Shown here piece by piece: positions 8,959 through 17,911 of a stretch of 64,000 nucleotides of DNA. Made by a program: the position numbers and the translations under genes. Source of the stretch: Burkholderia sp. (lineage in GTDB: Bacteria; Pseudomonadota; Gammaproteobacteria; Burkholderiales; Burkholderiaceae); assembly GCA_031253835.1 (NCBI GenBank), contig JAIRVP010000049.1, positions 1 to 64,000 on the forward strand, given 5' to 3'. A model generated the notes under the pieces. That model was not told the DNA's origin. It ran no database searches and saw nothing but the letters and a program-made list of their open reading frames with translations. Position 1 is the first letter of the stretch, and every line of letters begins with the position of its first letter.

Positions 8959-10845
8959 TTAACCCGGGACAGACACAAAAAGCCTTCGAGGCGGATCACT
9001 TTCCATGTCGTGGTCGCATCGGGTCAGGTTGTACACGAGCATCTTCAACTCATCGAGATGACCGGAGTAAAGATCACGAGGCGACGTGCCGTGCTTCGTG
9101 CAAAGATGCGCAGCCGCAGCCACGGCGATCCCGTGTTGCGCGCCGTTCCCCATCAGCTTGATTGCCGAAGCAGCCACATGTGTCACGCTGATATGCTTGC
9201 CCGCCATCAGCAGATTGTCGATATCGGCAGAGTAAAGGCACCGGAATGGCACACTGTAGGACTGCTTGTCACGCTGATCGAAAATCCAGTCCTTGAGGCG
9301 GAAGTCGTATTTTCCTTCGCCCGGGGCCCATGCGCAGTGGATGCAGAACGCGCCGTCGTTGGCAATCAGCGCATCGTCGAAACGCGTATGGTTCCGAATG
9401 TCGTTTTCGGTCAGCACATAGTCGCCCCGGTATCGACGGAATTCGCCCTGGGCCGCGACATGGGCCATCCATTCAAATTCGAGGTTCGCGTACTTTTCCG
9501 CGTCCAGCCGTTTGACGTTGGCAAACGTGCCGTACAGCGCGCGCATCAGATAGTCGCGAACCTGCTCGCCGGAAGTGTACGGATCCAGCCACTGGCCGTA
9601 CTCCCAGAAATGCGTGGCGGGAAATACGTCGGCCTTGCTGCCAAACCTGAATTCCGGTGTCGCCGGATTCGGTCCTGCCGCCGGGCCCTGCCCGTTTTCG
9701 TGACCGACCGCCGAGAGTTGGCCGCTCAGGTTCGCATAGTCCTTTGCCACTTCGGTTGCCCACGGAACGTCCGGAAACGGCACGGGATGGTCGGCCATCC
9801 GCGTCCGGAAAAAGAGCGTGTTGCCATGGTGCATCTCATCGGCAACCTCCGGCGCATACGGCTCGTCATATTCCGACCTTGCTTCTCGACCAAACAGCGT
9901 CGCCCCACCCGCAAGCATGCCGAGAATGGCAACGCCGGACGCATCAATGAACATCCCCGCACGAATGCGACGCTCGTGCCCGCCACGCGCGCTCACCGTG
10001 TCGACGGACACGATGCGGGAACCTTCGCGCGCGACGGCTACGACCCGGTGCTCGAGGTAAGCGGTAGCCGTTGCTTCCGCCTCCAGCAGTCGAATCGCAG
10101 CCAAATCGCCGTCTGCGCTGCGTTCGGATAGCTCCTTGAGCAAGGCTCCCTGGGCGCCACGCGGCATCAGCCCGATCTCCTTGCTGGCGTTGCCACCCAG
10201 CACCGGCCGATCGTGGATGAGCGCGACGCGCAAACCTAACCGCGCTGCGGTCAAGCCGGCGGCGCACCCGGAGATGCCGCCGCCGACCACGACGACGTCG
10301 TAAAAGCCCCCATCCAGCGGCTCCGCGGGAATCCCCCGCAGGGCCTTGCGCCACGCCTTGAATTCCGGGCCTACCTCGTCAGGCGGAACCGTGTCGTCAT
10401 CGGCAAAGTAGATCGCATCACATCGGCCGTCAAAACCCGTCAAGTCGTGCAGGGCTATCCGGTTCTCTCCCTGCTGCAGGAAGACCCGGCCTGCCACCTG
10501 CCATGACCAGTCACGACCGTTCTCGCCGAGTACCGTCTCGAGCCGCTCGCCATTGATCGAAATCTGGAAACGGCCCGGGTGATGGGATGGAACCCAGTCC
10601 TTCGCACGCACCCAGACGGTACGTTCACCCGCCGCCTGTACGCTGATGGACGTGGTGGCATCTGCCACGGGTCGGCCCAGACCATGCGCGAGCAGGTATG
10701 GAGCGCCCATCCGGGTTTCGAACTGTGAATCGAGAACCCAACCGCCATGGTTCTCGAAGTCCTCGCACTGAAGGAGCAACCCCGGGGGCCTGGCATCCGG
10801 CAAGGAAACTTCGGAGGCTGCTGTCGAATGGTGTGCAAGCGTCAT
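8959..10845 (-). CDS. FAD-dependent oxidoreductase with N-terminal beta-sandwich domain
   Basis: This is a 628-residue protein. The ATG at 10845 is chosen because GGAGA lies 5 bases upstream; an in-frame ATG at 10875 lacks such a site. Residues about 15-155 read like a carbohydrate-binding-type beta-sandwich (LQCEDFENHGGW ... FQISINGERLETVLG). Then comes an FAD_oxidored-type fold with the dinucleotide motif VVVGGGISGCAAGLTAARLG and GGNASKEIG, ending with NLLMAGKHISVTHVA near the C-terminus, which binds flavin. No secretion signal is seen. It is the last intact gene of a - strand run, 72 bases after a membrane protein gene. The substrate cannot be predicted. Family confidence is good. Confidence 0.85.
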   Translation of the reverse strand: MTLAHHSTAASEVSLPDARPPGLLLQCEDFENHGGWVLDSQFETRMGAPYLLAHGLGRPVADATTSISVQAAGERTVWVRAKDWVPSHHPGRFQISINGERLETVLGENGRDWSWQVAGRVFLQQGENRIALHDLTGFDGRCDAIYFADDDTVPPDEVGPEFKAWRKALRGIPAEPLDGGFYDVVVVGGGISGCAAGLTAARLGLRVALIHDRPVLGGNASKEIGLMPRGAQGALLKELSERSADGDLAAIRLLEAEATATAYLEHRVVAVAREGSRIVSVDTVSARGGHERRIRAGMFIDASGVAILGMLAGGATLFGREARSEYDEPYAPEVADEMHHGNTLFFRTRMADHPVPFPDVPWATEVAKDYANLSGQLSAVGHENGQGPAAGPNPATPEFRFGSKADVFPATHFWEYGQWLDPYTSGEQVRDYLMRALYGTFANVKRLDAEKYANLEFEWMAHVAAQGEFRRYRGDYVLTENDIRNHTRFDDALIANDGAFCIHCAWAPGEGKYDFRLKDWIFDQRDKQSYSVPFRCLYSADIDNLLMAGKHISVTHVAASAIKLMGNGAQHGIAVAAAAHLCTKHGTSPRDLYSGHLDELKMLVYNLTRCDHDMESDPPRRLFVSVPG

Positions 10846-10917
10846 GGATGTCTCCATTTGAATGGGTTGCGGCATTCCAGCCCTGCGCGCCGATCGCGAA
10901 TACGCGCGCGAGTCGCA

Positions 10918-11649
10918 TCAGGCGATCGCGCCGGCACCTTGCACGCGTGCCGGTGCTTTTCGTGCGCGGCGAAGCAACTGCAAGCCGAACCACACCATCC
11001 ACAACGGCAGCAGGAGGACGACGACGATCTCGCTCGCCCCCGTCACGGCTTCGAACTCCGGAAAGAATCCGGACGCGAAAATGATCGCGAAAAACCATGC
11101 GGTTACCTTGAGCAGGAACGACCCGCGCCATCCGGCCTTTTTCAGCTGGTTGGCGACGATCGGCGCCCAGAAGAACACCAGCGGGCCTTCGGACCACCAC
11201 AACCCGCTTTGCGTGCCGTTGGCGACCGTCGTCCATGCTGCCGCCGCGGCGGCCCTCGTCGTGTCGTCTCCGCCCGCATACATTTGCGCCAGCGGGTTGA
11301 GCACCGACAACTGGAGTGCGGCGCCCGTGATACCGAGTACCGCGTACGCCCCGATTCCGAACGCGATCATGTAACCCAACGCGCCGAGTTCATCCTTGAA
11401 GGTATGCAGAAAGTACCCGCCGATCACGAGCACCGCGAGATAGAAGCCGAACACGTCGGCCAGCATCGACAAGCGAAACAGGTCGCGCGTGTCGGACGGC
11501 AAGCTCAGCATCGTCGCACCGTGCAGCAACATCCCGGCATCCGTACCGGCCACCGTCGACACCAGCCCGACGTTCGCGTAGGCCAGCAGGCCGCCGATGA
11601 TCGCACTCCATGCCGTGAAACGCATGACCTTGTGTGAATCGTTCCTCAT
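10918..11649 (-). CDS. Polytopic membrane protein, unknown function
   Basis: This is a 243-residue protein with about six hydrophobic segments, including AWSAIIGGLLAYANVGLVS near the N-terminus, FGFYLAVLVIGGYFL, YMIAFGIGAYAVLGITGAAL, LVFFWAPIVA and IVVVLLLPLWMVWFGLQLL. A short basic tail follows. The ATG at 11649 has GGAG 7 bases upstream; the longer in-frame start at 11694 has none. I do not recognise the family, although the pattern resembles DUF4386-type proteins. It heads a short operon with the FAD oxidoreductase, and a palindromic site lies 112 bases upstream. Confidence 0.75.
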   Translation of the reverse strand: MRNDSHKVMRFTAWSAIIGGLLAYANVGLVSTVAGTDAGMLLHGATMLSLPSDTRDLFRLSMLADVFGFYLAVLVIGGYFLHTFKDELGALGYMIAFGIGAYAVLGITGAALQLSVLNPLAQMYAGGDDTTRAAAAAAWTTVANGTQSGLWWSEGPLVFFWAPIVANQLKKAGWRGSFLLKVTAWFFAIIFASGFFPEFEAVTGASEIVVVLLLPLWMVWFGLQLLRRARKAPARVQGAGAIA

Positions 11650-11760
11650 TCTCTTTCTCCGTACACCATGTCCGGCTCCCGCGTCGGGAACCATTCGATA
11701 ACAGTGACCGCCCCGATCGGACGACGTCTCGAACCGGGTTGCCTGATCGCTAGTTCACTA

Positions 11761-11776
11761 CGACAATGATAGGTCG
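11761..11776. promoter_or_regulatory. Candidate TetR-type operator, copy C
   Basis: CGAC-AATGATAG-GTCG is an inverted repeat of 4 + 8 + 4 bases. It has the same layout as TGAC-N8-GTCA sites at 34996 and 40543 and lies between the ligase gene and the start of the membrane-protein operon. The relation to the other copies is visible in the shared core (ATAGGTC and GAC at the same distance). Binding by a TetR protein is inferred. Confidence 0.4.
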
Positions 11777-11806
11777 AAATGACAAACATAAATTCGACGC
11801 AACACA

Positions 11807-11822
11807 CGAGGGAATTCCCTCG
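11807..11822. other. Perfect 16-bp palindrome upstream of membrane-protein operon
   Basis: CGAGGGAATTCCCTCG is a perfect inverted repeat placed 30 bases beyond candidate operator C. Terminator-like hairpins occupy the matching place beside sites A and B. This copy lacks a T-run on either strand, so it may be a protein-binding site rather than a terminator. Confidence 0.4.
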
Positions 11823-11865
11823 TTTCCGCTTCGTCCAGATCGACGCTTGACGCATCGCACGACCA

Positions 11866-13551
11866 TCAAACCACTGCGTTTCCCTGAGCGGCCGCCGCCT
11901 CTTCCCTTTCCTGCAGTTCCCGCCACATGATCTTTCCGGATCCGGATTTCGGCAGTGACTCGACGAATTCGACGATGCGTGGAACTTTGTAGGACGCCAT
12001 ATGCTCGCGCGCCCATGCAATCACGTCGTCGGGTGTCACACCCTCGGGATACGTCGGGTCCAGCACGACGCATGCCTTGACGGTCTCGCCTCGATGTACG
12101 CTACGCGTGCCGATCACGCACACTTCCTTGATCGCCGGATGGCGATACATCATCGTCTCGACTTCGACCGGCCACACCTTGTAGCCCGACGCGTTGATCA
12201 TCCGTTTCAGCCGGTCGGCCATGAAGAAGTAACCGTCCGCGTCGGTACGGGCGAGATCGCCGGTGCGCAGGAAGCGCTTGCCGTCGATCTCGACGAACGC
12301 ATCTCGCGTGGCATCCGGATTGCGCCAGTACCCTTGCATGAGTTGCGGCGCATGCATGACGATCTCGCCCACCTCCCCTTGTGGCACCGGCTGGAACGTG
12401 ACTGGATCGACGATCCGGGCATCGACGTCGAATACGGGAATGCCGAGGCATTGCGGCTTGGGGTGCGCCGGCGGATTGATGTGTGTCGCGGCGATCGTTT
12501 CAGACATCCCGTAGCCTTCGACGTAATCGAGCCCGACCGCGTCCTTGAGCTTCCGGGCGATCGCGTCCGGCATCGCCGCGCCGCCACCGCGCAACGAGCG
12601 CAGGCTCGACAGGTCGTATTCGTGCAGGTTCGGGTTCGACAGGAAATCCACCATCATCGTCGAGATCGACTGCCACACGGATACGCGGTTGCGACCAATC
12701 GCGCGGCCCGCGGCATCTCGGTCCCAGCGCGACAGCACCACGACGGTCGACCCACGGTACAGCGGACCGTTCAGCCCCCCTTGCATGCCGGTGACATGGA
12801 ACAGCGGCAGCACCGCCAGATGGATCGCGTCTTCCGGATCGTCGAACCAGTCGACGAAGCCGGCTGCCGTGCACATGACGCTTCGATGCGTATGCACGCA
12901 GCCTTTCGGCTTGCCTGTCGTGCCGGACGTGTAGGGCATCAGGCAGATGTCGTCCGGGCCCGCAGTCAGTTCTCCCGGCGCCATCGCCGCAGCGAGCGCA
13001 TCGCGCCAGTGGACCACGCCGGGCCCGTCGACGTGACGCGGCGCGGCCACGAAATCGGGCAACGCGACGGCCGAAGGTTGTGCCACGTAGTCGCCATACG
13101 TCGCCACGACGACGTTCGCGAGGCCACTCGCGCCGCCCACGAGCGGCGCAATGCGCGAATACAGGTCCTGCGCGACGAACGCCGTGCTCGCGCCGCTGTC
13201 CTCGATGTAATGCTCCAGCTCGTCGGCCATGTTCATTGGATTGACCGGCACGACCACCGCGTTCGCGCGCAGGATGCCGTAGTACGCAATCATCCATTGC
13301 GGGCTGTTCTGCATGTACAGGAGCACGCGGTCGCCCGCCCTCACCCCGCACCGTTGCTGCAGGAAGCCCGCCACGTGCTCGGCTTCGTCCTGGAAGCGCG
13401 CGAACGAGACAGGCGTGTCGTAGAACAGGATGAACGGCTTGTCGGGATGACGCGCCGCCGCGGCCTCCACGTGACGAAACAGGTTGGTCGCGGGTGGCAG
13501 CTGATGCGTGGCCAGATGCGCGGGCCAGAATGGCGATCGGATGGCAGACAT
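11866..13551 (-). CDS. AMP-dependent acyl-CoA synthetase/ligase
   Basis: This 561-residue protein activates a carboxylic acid to its CoA thioester through an acyl-adenylate. The P-loop YTSGTTGKPKG is present, as are the A8 region TGDLARTDADGYFFMADR and the lysine-rich C-terminal PKSGSGKIMWREL with the catalytic Lys. Length fits the medium/long-chain fatty-acid ligase group. The start at 13551 (MSAIRSPFWP) is preferred over 13623, which would add an unlikely tail. It lies 129 bases after the GMC dehydrogenase gene and would feed the acid product of the pathway into beta-oxidation. The exact acyl substrate is unknown. Confidence 0.92.
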   Translation of the reverse strand: MSAIRSPFWPAHLATHQLPPATNLFRHVEAAAARHPDKPFILFYDTPVSFARFQDEAEHVAGFLQQRCGVRAGDRVLLYMQNSPQWMIAYYGILRANAVVVPVNPMNMADELEHYIEDSGASTAFVAQDLYSRIAPLVGGASGLANVVVATYGDYVAQPSAVALPDFVAAPRHVDGPGVVHWRDALAAAMAPGELTAGPDDICLMPYTSGTTGKPKGCVHTHRSVMCTAAGFVDWFDDPEDAIHLAVLPLFHVTGMQGGLNGPLYRGSTVVVLSRWDRDAAGRAIGRNRVSVWQSISTMMVDFLSNPNLHEYDLSSLRSLRGGGAAMPDAIARKLKDAVGLDYVEGYGMSETIAATHINPPAHPKPQCLGIPVFDVDARIVDPVTFQPVPQGEVGEIVMHAPQLMQGYWRNPDATRDAFVEIDGKRFLRTGDLARTDADGYFFMADRLKRMINASGYKVWPVEVETMMYRHPAIKEVCVIGTRSVHRGETVKACVVLDPTYPEGVTPDDVIAWAREHMASYKVPRIVEFVESLPKSGSGKIMWRELQEREEAAAAQGNAVV

Positions 13552-13680
13552 GGTTCGGCAACTCTTCGTCAAAACTGCGGGTGATAAATGGCATTGACGG
13601 GACCCGTCGTCCCGACGCTGCATGCACGCATTCGCGTGGTCGCGCGAAAGTCCAACGCTGACGACAATCGGACTTTCCCC

Positions 13681-15351
13681 CTATCGCCCGGTCTCGATGC
13701 CTGACGTCGCGAACCGGTGCGTTTCCGCGGTTGTCGCGCGCGCCGCGGGCGCCACGCGGCTCACGCCGCTCATCATGTCGACCGCCTTCTCCGCGATCAT
13801 GATGGTGGGCGCATTGGTGTTGCCGCCGATCAGTGTCGGCATCACCGATGCATCGACGATGCGCAGCCCGTCGAGGCCATGCACGCGCAACTGCGGATCG
13901 ACCACCGCCATCGGGTCCTGCCCCATACGGCACGTGCCGACCGGGTGATAGACGGTATCCGTGCGCGCGCGCAGCACCGCCCGGATCTCGTCGTCGCTGT
14001 GCACGTCGCGCGTGAACATGTCCCGCGTGATCCACTCGGCGAGCGCTGGCGCGTTCATGAGGCCGCGCGTGATCTTGAATCCTGCCACCATGTCCTCCAG
14101 GTCGCGTGGATCCTCGAGGAACGCTGGATCGATCAGCGGCGCGTCCGACGGATCGCGGCTGCGCAGCGTGACCGATCCGCGGCTGCGCGGGCGCAGCAGG
14201 CACACGTGGCATGACAGCCCGTGGCCCAGGTGCATGCGCCGCGCGTGGTCGTCGACCAGCGCCACCAGAAAATGCAGCTGGATGTCGGGCGCGTCGAGGC
14301 CCGGCTGCGTCTTCAGGAACGCGCCGCCTTCGGCGAAATTCGACGTCAGCATGCCGCGCCGCTCACGGCGAAAGCGCATGATCTCGCGCAGCATCCGCGC
14401 ACTGCCGCCCAGCGAGATGCCCATCGTATCGAGGCTGCGCGTGCGGTAGCTGAAGATGAAGTCGGGGTGATCCTGCAGGTTGCGGCCCACGCCGGGCAAA
14501 TGATGCAACGTCTCGATGCCGGCGCGCGCGAGTTCGCCCGTCGGGCCGATACCGGACAGCATCAGCAACTGCGGCGTCTGCAGCGCCCCCGCTGCCAGCA
14601 CCACCTCACGCCGGGCACGGAATGTCTTCAGCGTGCCTTTCTGCAGCACTTCCACGCCCACTGCCCGCTTGCCCTCGAACAGGATGCGCTGGACCTGCGC
14701 ATGCGTTTCGACGGCCAGATTGGCGCGTTTGCCGAGGTGCGGGAACAGATAGCCACGTGCCGCGCTCCACCGCTCGCCCTGCTTCTGCGTGACCTGGTAG
14801 ATGCCGGCGCCTTCCTGCTGTGCACCGTTGAAGTCGTCCGTCAGCGGCAGGCCGGCCTGGCGGGCCGCTGCGAGGAAGCGCGCCTGGAACGGGTTGTCGG
14901 AACGCAGGTCGCTGACCCACAGCGGGCCGTCCTGGCCGTGCCACGCGTCGTTGATGCGTTCGTTGTGCTCGCTCAGACGAAAGTAAGGCAGCACGTCTTC
15001 GTACGACCAGCCGGGATTGCCGAGCGCGGCCCACGTGTCGTAGTCGCTGCGGTGGCCGCGAATGTAGACCATCGCGTTGATCGCGGACGAACCGCCCAGT
15101 GCCTTGCCGCGCGGCTGATAGCCAACGCGCCCGCCGAGCCCGCGTTGCGGCACCGTACCGAACGCCCAGTTGTTGAGGCGGGTCGGCAGCATCGCGACCG
15201 TGCCCGCCGGGATGTTGATCGCCATGTCGTTGCCGCTGCCTCCCGCTTCCAGCAGGCAGACGGTGACGTTCGGGTCTTCGGTCAGGCGCCCTGCTACCAC
15301 GCTGCCCCCTGAGCCGCCGCCCACGACGATGTAGTCGAACTGATGATTCAT
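13681..15351 (-). CDS. GMC family FAD-dependent alcohol dehydrogenase
   Basis: This 556-residue protein belongs to the choline dehydrogenase/glucose oxidase (GMC) family, which oxidises alcohols to aldehydes. The N-terminal FAD motif is YIVVGGGSGGSVVAGRL. The first GMC signature is seen as PRGKALGGSSAINAMVYIRG and the C-terminal active-site segment as YHPVGTCRMG followed by GGNTNAPTIMIAEKAVDMM. The start at 15351 places the Rossmann motif immediately at the N-terminus, as is normal; the longer open frame to 15585 is not convincing. It sits 29 bases after the aldehyde dehydrogenase gene, so the alcohol and aldehyde oxidation steps are encoded side by side. Confidence 0.93.
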   Translation of the reverse strand: MNHQFDYIVVGGGSGGSVVAGRLTEDPNVTVCLLEAGGSGNDMAINIPAGTVAMLPTRLNNWAFGTVPQRGLGGRVGYQPRGKALGGSSAINAMVYIRGHRSDYDTWAALGNPGWSYEDVLPYFRLSEHNERINDAWHGQDGPLWVSDLRSDNPFQARFLAAARQAGLPLTDDFNGAQQEGAGIYQVTQKQGERWSAARGYLFPHLGKRANLAVETHAQVQRILFEGKRAVGVEVLQKGTLKTFRARREVVLAAGALQTPQLLMLSGIGPTGELARAGIETLHHLPGVGRNLQDHPDFIFSYRTRSLDTMGISLGGSARMLREIMRFRRERRGMLTSNFAEGGAFLKTQPGLDAPDIQLHFLVALVDDHARRMHLGHGLSCHVCLLRPRSRGSVTLRSRDPSDAPLIDPAFLEDPRDLEDMVAGFKITRGLMNAPALAEWITRDMFTRDVHSDDEIRAVLRARTDTVYHPVGTCRMGQDPMAVVDPQLRVHGLDGLRIVDASVMPTLIGGNTNAPTIMIAEKAVDMMSGVSRVAPAARATTAETHRFATSGIETGR

Positions 15352-15380
15352 GGCATTTCTCTCGATACAGGATTCGGAAA

Positions 15381-16802
15381 TCACGCGAGACGCGACAGCG
15401 TGCGCAGCAGCAAGTCGAAAACGCGACCGTACGGAGGATGGAACAGCACGGCGCCGTTCAAGCGGGTCTGGTGAAACACCGGCTTCAGTTTGCTGAAGGT
15501 GTCGAAGCCCCACTGCCCGTGATAGGCGCCCATACCGCTCTGCCCGACGCCGCCGAACGGCTGGTTTTCCTGTACCAGATGCCACAGGCAGTCATTGATC
15601 GTGACGCCGCCGGACACCGTCTCGCGCAGCACGCGATCGCGGCGCGATGCGTCTTCGCCGAACCAGTACAACGCCAGCGGACGCGCGCGGCCCTGAACGT
15701 AGGCCAGCGCATCGTCGAAATTCGCGTATTCGACGATCGGCAGAACGGGGCCGAAGATCTCTTCGTTCATCAGCCGCGTATCGGCCGGTGCGCCGACCAC
15801 GATCGTCGGCGCGAACTTGCGCGACGACGTGCCGAACGATTCGCCGGCCGGGTTGATTTCGAGGATGCGCGCGCCTGCTCGACGCGCCTCATCCACCATG
15901 TCGGCGAGGCGCGCGCGGTGGCGTTCGCTGATGATGGCCGTGTAGTCGGGATTGGCGGCGAGCGTCGGATACAGGCGCGCGACGGCGCGCGCCAGTTGCG
16001 ACGCGACGCTGTCGGCCATTCCGGCGGGCACGAGCAGGTAGTCGGGCGCGACACAGGTCTGGCCAGCGTTCAACAGCTTGCCGAACGCGATGCGTTGCGC
16101 GGCAACCGCGACGTTGCACGACGTATCGAGGATGGCCGGCGATTTGCCGCCGAGCTCGAGTGTCACGGACGTCAGGTTGGCCGCGGCCGCCTGTGCGACG
16201 ACACGCCCCACCTGGGTCGAACCGGTGAAGAACAGGTGATCGAACGGCAGGCCGGCAAACGCCTTGCCGAGTTCGACGTCGCCCACCACGACATCCAGCT
16301 CGTCCGGCATGAAGGTCTCGTGCGCCATCGACACAAGCAGGTCGGACAGTGCGGGGGTGAGCTCGGACGGCTTGATCAAGACGCGATTGCCGGCGGCAAG
16401 TGCCGCGAGTGCTGGCCCGAGCGAAAGCTGCAGCGGGTAGTTCCACGGCGAGATGATGCCCGTCACGCCCAGCGGTTGCGGCATGAGCCGGTTGTAACCG
16501 GGACGGAAATGCAGTGCGGTCGGCACGCTGCGCGCCCGCATCCAGCGCTTCAGATGCCGGCGCGCGTGCCGAATGCCGGCGCGCACGATGAACACCTCCG
16601 CCAGCCGTGTCTCGTGAGCCGAGCGGCCCTGAAAATCGGTGTCGATGGCGCGTACGATGTCGTGCTCGTGCGCATCGAGCCACGCGGCGAGCCGCCCGAG
16701 GCGCGCCAGCCGGGTCGCCAGCGCCGGGTTCGGCTCCAGTGCGAAGGCGCGGCGCTGGCGCTCGAAGCGCGCCGCAAGGTTGGTCGGGTAGCCTTGATGC
16801 AT
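15381..16802 (-). CDS. Aldehyde dehydrogenase, coniferyl-aldehyde dehydrogenase-like
   Basis: This 473-residue NAD(P)-dependent enzyme oxidises aldehydes to acids. The catalytic Glu is E216 in LELGGKSP and the nucleophile is C250 in NAGQTCVAP, exactly 34 residues apart as in the superfamily. The protein is short, with a hydrophobic C-terminal tail (HPPYGRVFDLLLRTLSRLA), like the CalB and class 3 (fatty aldehyde) ALDHs, many of which are membrane-associated. The ATG at 16802 has a GGAGGAG box. Together with the preceding hydrolase and the following alcohol dehydrogenase it fits oxidation of an aldehyde released in the Baeyer-Villiger route. Confidence 0.93.
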   Translation of the reverse strand: MHQGYPTNLAARFERQRRAFALEPNPALATRLARLGRLAAWLDAHEHDIVRAIDTDFQGRSAHETRLAEVFIVRAGIRHARRHLKRWMRARSVPTALHFRPGYNRLMPQPLGVTGIISPWNYPLQLSLGPALAALAAGNRVLIKPSELTPALSDLLVSMAHETFMPDELDVVVGDVELGKAFAGLPFDHLFFTGSTQVGRVVAQAAAANLTSVTLELGGKSPAILDTSCNVAVAAQRIAFGKLLNAGQTCVAPDYLLVPAGMADSVASQLARAVARLYPTLAANPDYTAIISERHRARLADMVDEARRAGARILEINPAGESFGTSSRKFAPTIVVGAPADTRLMNEEIFGPVLPIVEYANFDDALAYVQGRARPLALYWFGEDASRRDRVLRETVSGGVTINDCLWHLVQENQPFGGVGQSGMGAYHGQWGFDTFSKLKPVFHQTRLNGAVLFHPPYGRVFDLLLRTLSRLA

Positions 16803-16946
16803 GGTGTCTCCTCCGGCTTGTCGATCGTGCGATCGCATCACGTCACGACGACAAGCGGCTTGCAAAATGTTCCAGGTTGTCACGCGGCGACGGGACGGTT
16901 CAGTGGCCGGCGTCACGCGCGGAACGCGTGCCGCAGGCGACCCCGC

Positions 16947-17909
16947 TCACGCAATGTGCCTGCCGGCGCGTACGGGTACGGGTTCCGCGGTAGCGCGTAT
17001 CGCACGGCGCCGGATATGGCCATCGATCAGGCTCGTCAGCAGCGGCACGACGCCATCGGGAATGTCATGCCCCATGCCGCGCACCATGACCATGTCGGCA
17101 CCCGCGATGGCGGCGGCGGTCGCGACACCGCCGCTGGGTGCGACCAGCAGGTCGCGATCGCCGTGCACGACCAGCGTCGGCACCTGGATTCGCCGGAGTT
17201 CGTCGGTCCGGTCGCCTGAATTGATGATCGCGCCGATCTGGCGGGTCGTGCTCTCATGGTCGCGCGCCTGCTGGCCGCGATCCCACGCCTGGGCCGCGTA
17301 CGCGCGTCGTGCGACGTCATCCGCGGGATACCCCTGCGTGCCGATGTGGGCCATGATGCGGCTGTATTGCTCCACCGCCGCTTCGCGCGTACGCGGAGGC
17401 GGCGCGGTCAGCATCAGCATGCTGGACATGGCCGGCTGGCCGACCTTGCGCGCGCCGGTCGTGGAGATGATGGAGGTCAGCGACAGCACGCGTTGCGGAT
17501 AACGCGCGGCGAGCACCTGGCCGATCATGCCGCCCATCGACATGCCGACGACATGTGCGCGCGCCACCTGCAGGCTGTCGAGCAAGCCGATTGTGTCCTG
17601 CGCCATGTCTTCCAGGTCGTAGCCGTCCTTGACGGGCCGGCGCAGGAATTGCTGGAGCACGCTCGGTCCCGGCCGCGGCGTGCGGGACGAGCGCCCGACA
17701 TCGCGATTGTCGAACACGATCACGCGATACCCGCATTGAATCAGCGCGCGGATCAGCGCAGGCGGCCAGAAGGTCAACTGCAGCGTCATGCCCGCGATCA
17801 GCAGCAACGGCTCGCCGTCGTCCGGCCCGTAGGTGCGATAGCAGAGGCGCACTCCGCTCCGCAGATCGCAGAACGCGTCCTGGATCGCTTCCATGGCGTG
17901 GATCGTCAT
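16947..17909 (-). CDS. Alpha/beta hydrolase (esterase-like)
   Basis: This 320-residue alpha/beta hydrolase has the oxyanion strand LLLIAGMTLQLTFW and the nucleophile elbow VVGMSMGGMIGQ. The acidic residue is likely in LVVHGDRDLLV and the catalytic His in RGMGHDIPDGV. The ATG at 17909 lies two bases after the BVMO stop codon, so the two are probably translationally coupled. An esterase next to a BVMO is expected to cleave the ester or lactone that the BVMO makes. The substrate is inferred from this context. Confidence 0.88.
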   Translation of the reverse strand: MTIHAMEAIQDAFCDLRSGVRLCYRTYGPDDGEPLLLIAGMTLQLTFWPPALIRALIQCGYRVIVFDNRDVGRSSRTPRPGPSVLQQFLRRPVKDGYDLEDMAQDTIGLLDSLQVARAHVVGMSMGGMIGQVLAARYPQRVLSLTSIISTTGARKVGQPAMSSMLMLTAPPPRTREAAVEQYSRIMAHIGTQGYPADDVARRAYAAQAWDRGQQARDHESTTRQIGAIINSGDRTDELRRIQVPTLVVHGDRDLLVAPSGGVATAAAIAGADMVMVRGMGHDIPDGVVPLLTSLIDGHIRRRAIRATAEPVPVRAGRHIA

Positions 17910-17911
17910 GA

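Noticed and set aside
8756..9161. Continuation of the transposase frame to 9161
   Set aside because: The translated residues have no similarity to the transposase family and overlap the ends of two genes on the other strand.
12001..13584. 527-codon + strand frame opposite the acyl-CoA ligase gene
   Set aside because: It reads as Arg/His-rich antisense of a well-supported ligase and has no recognisable domain.
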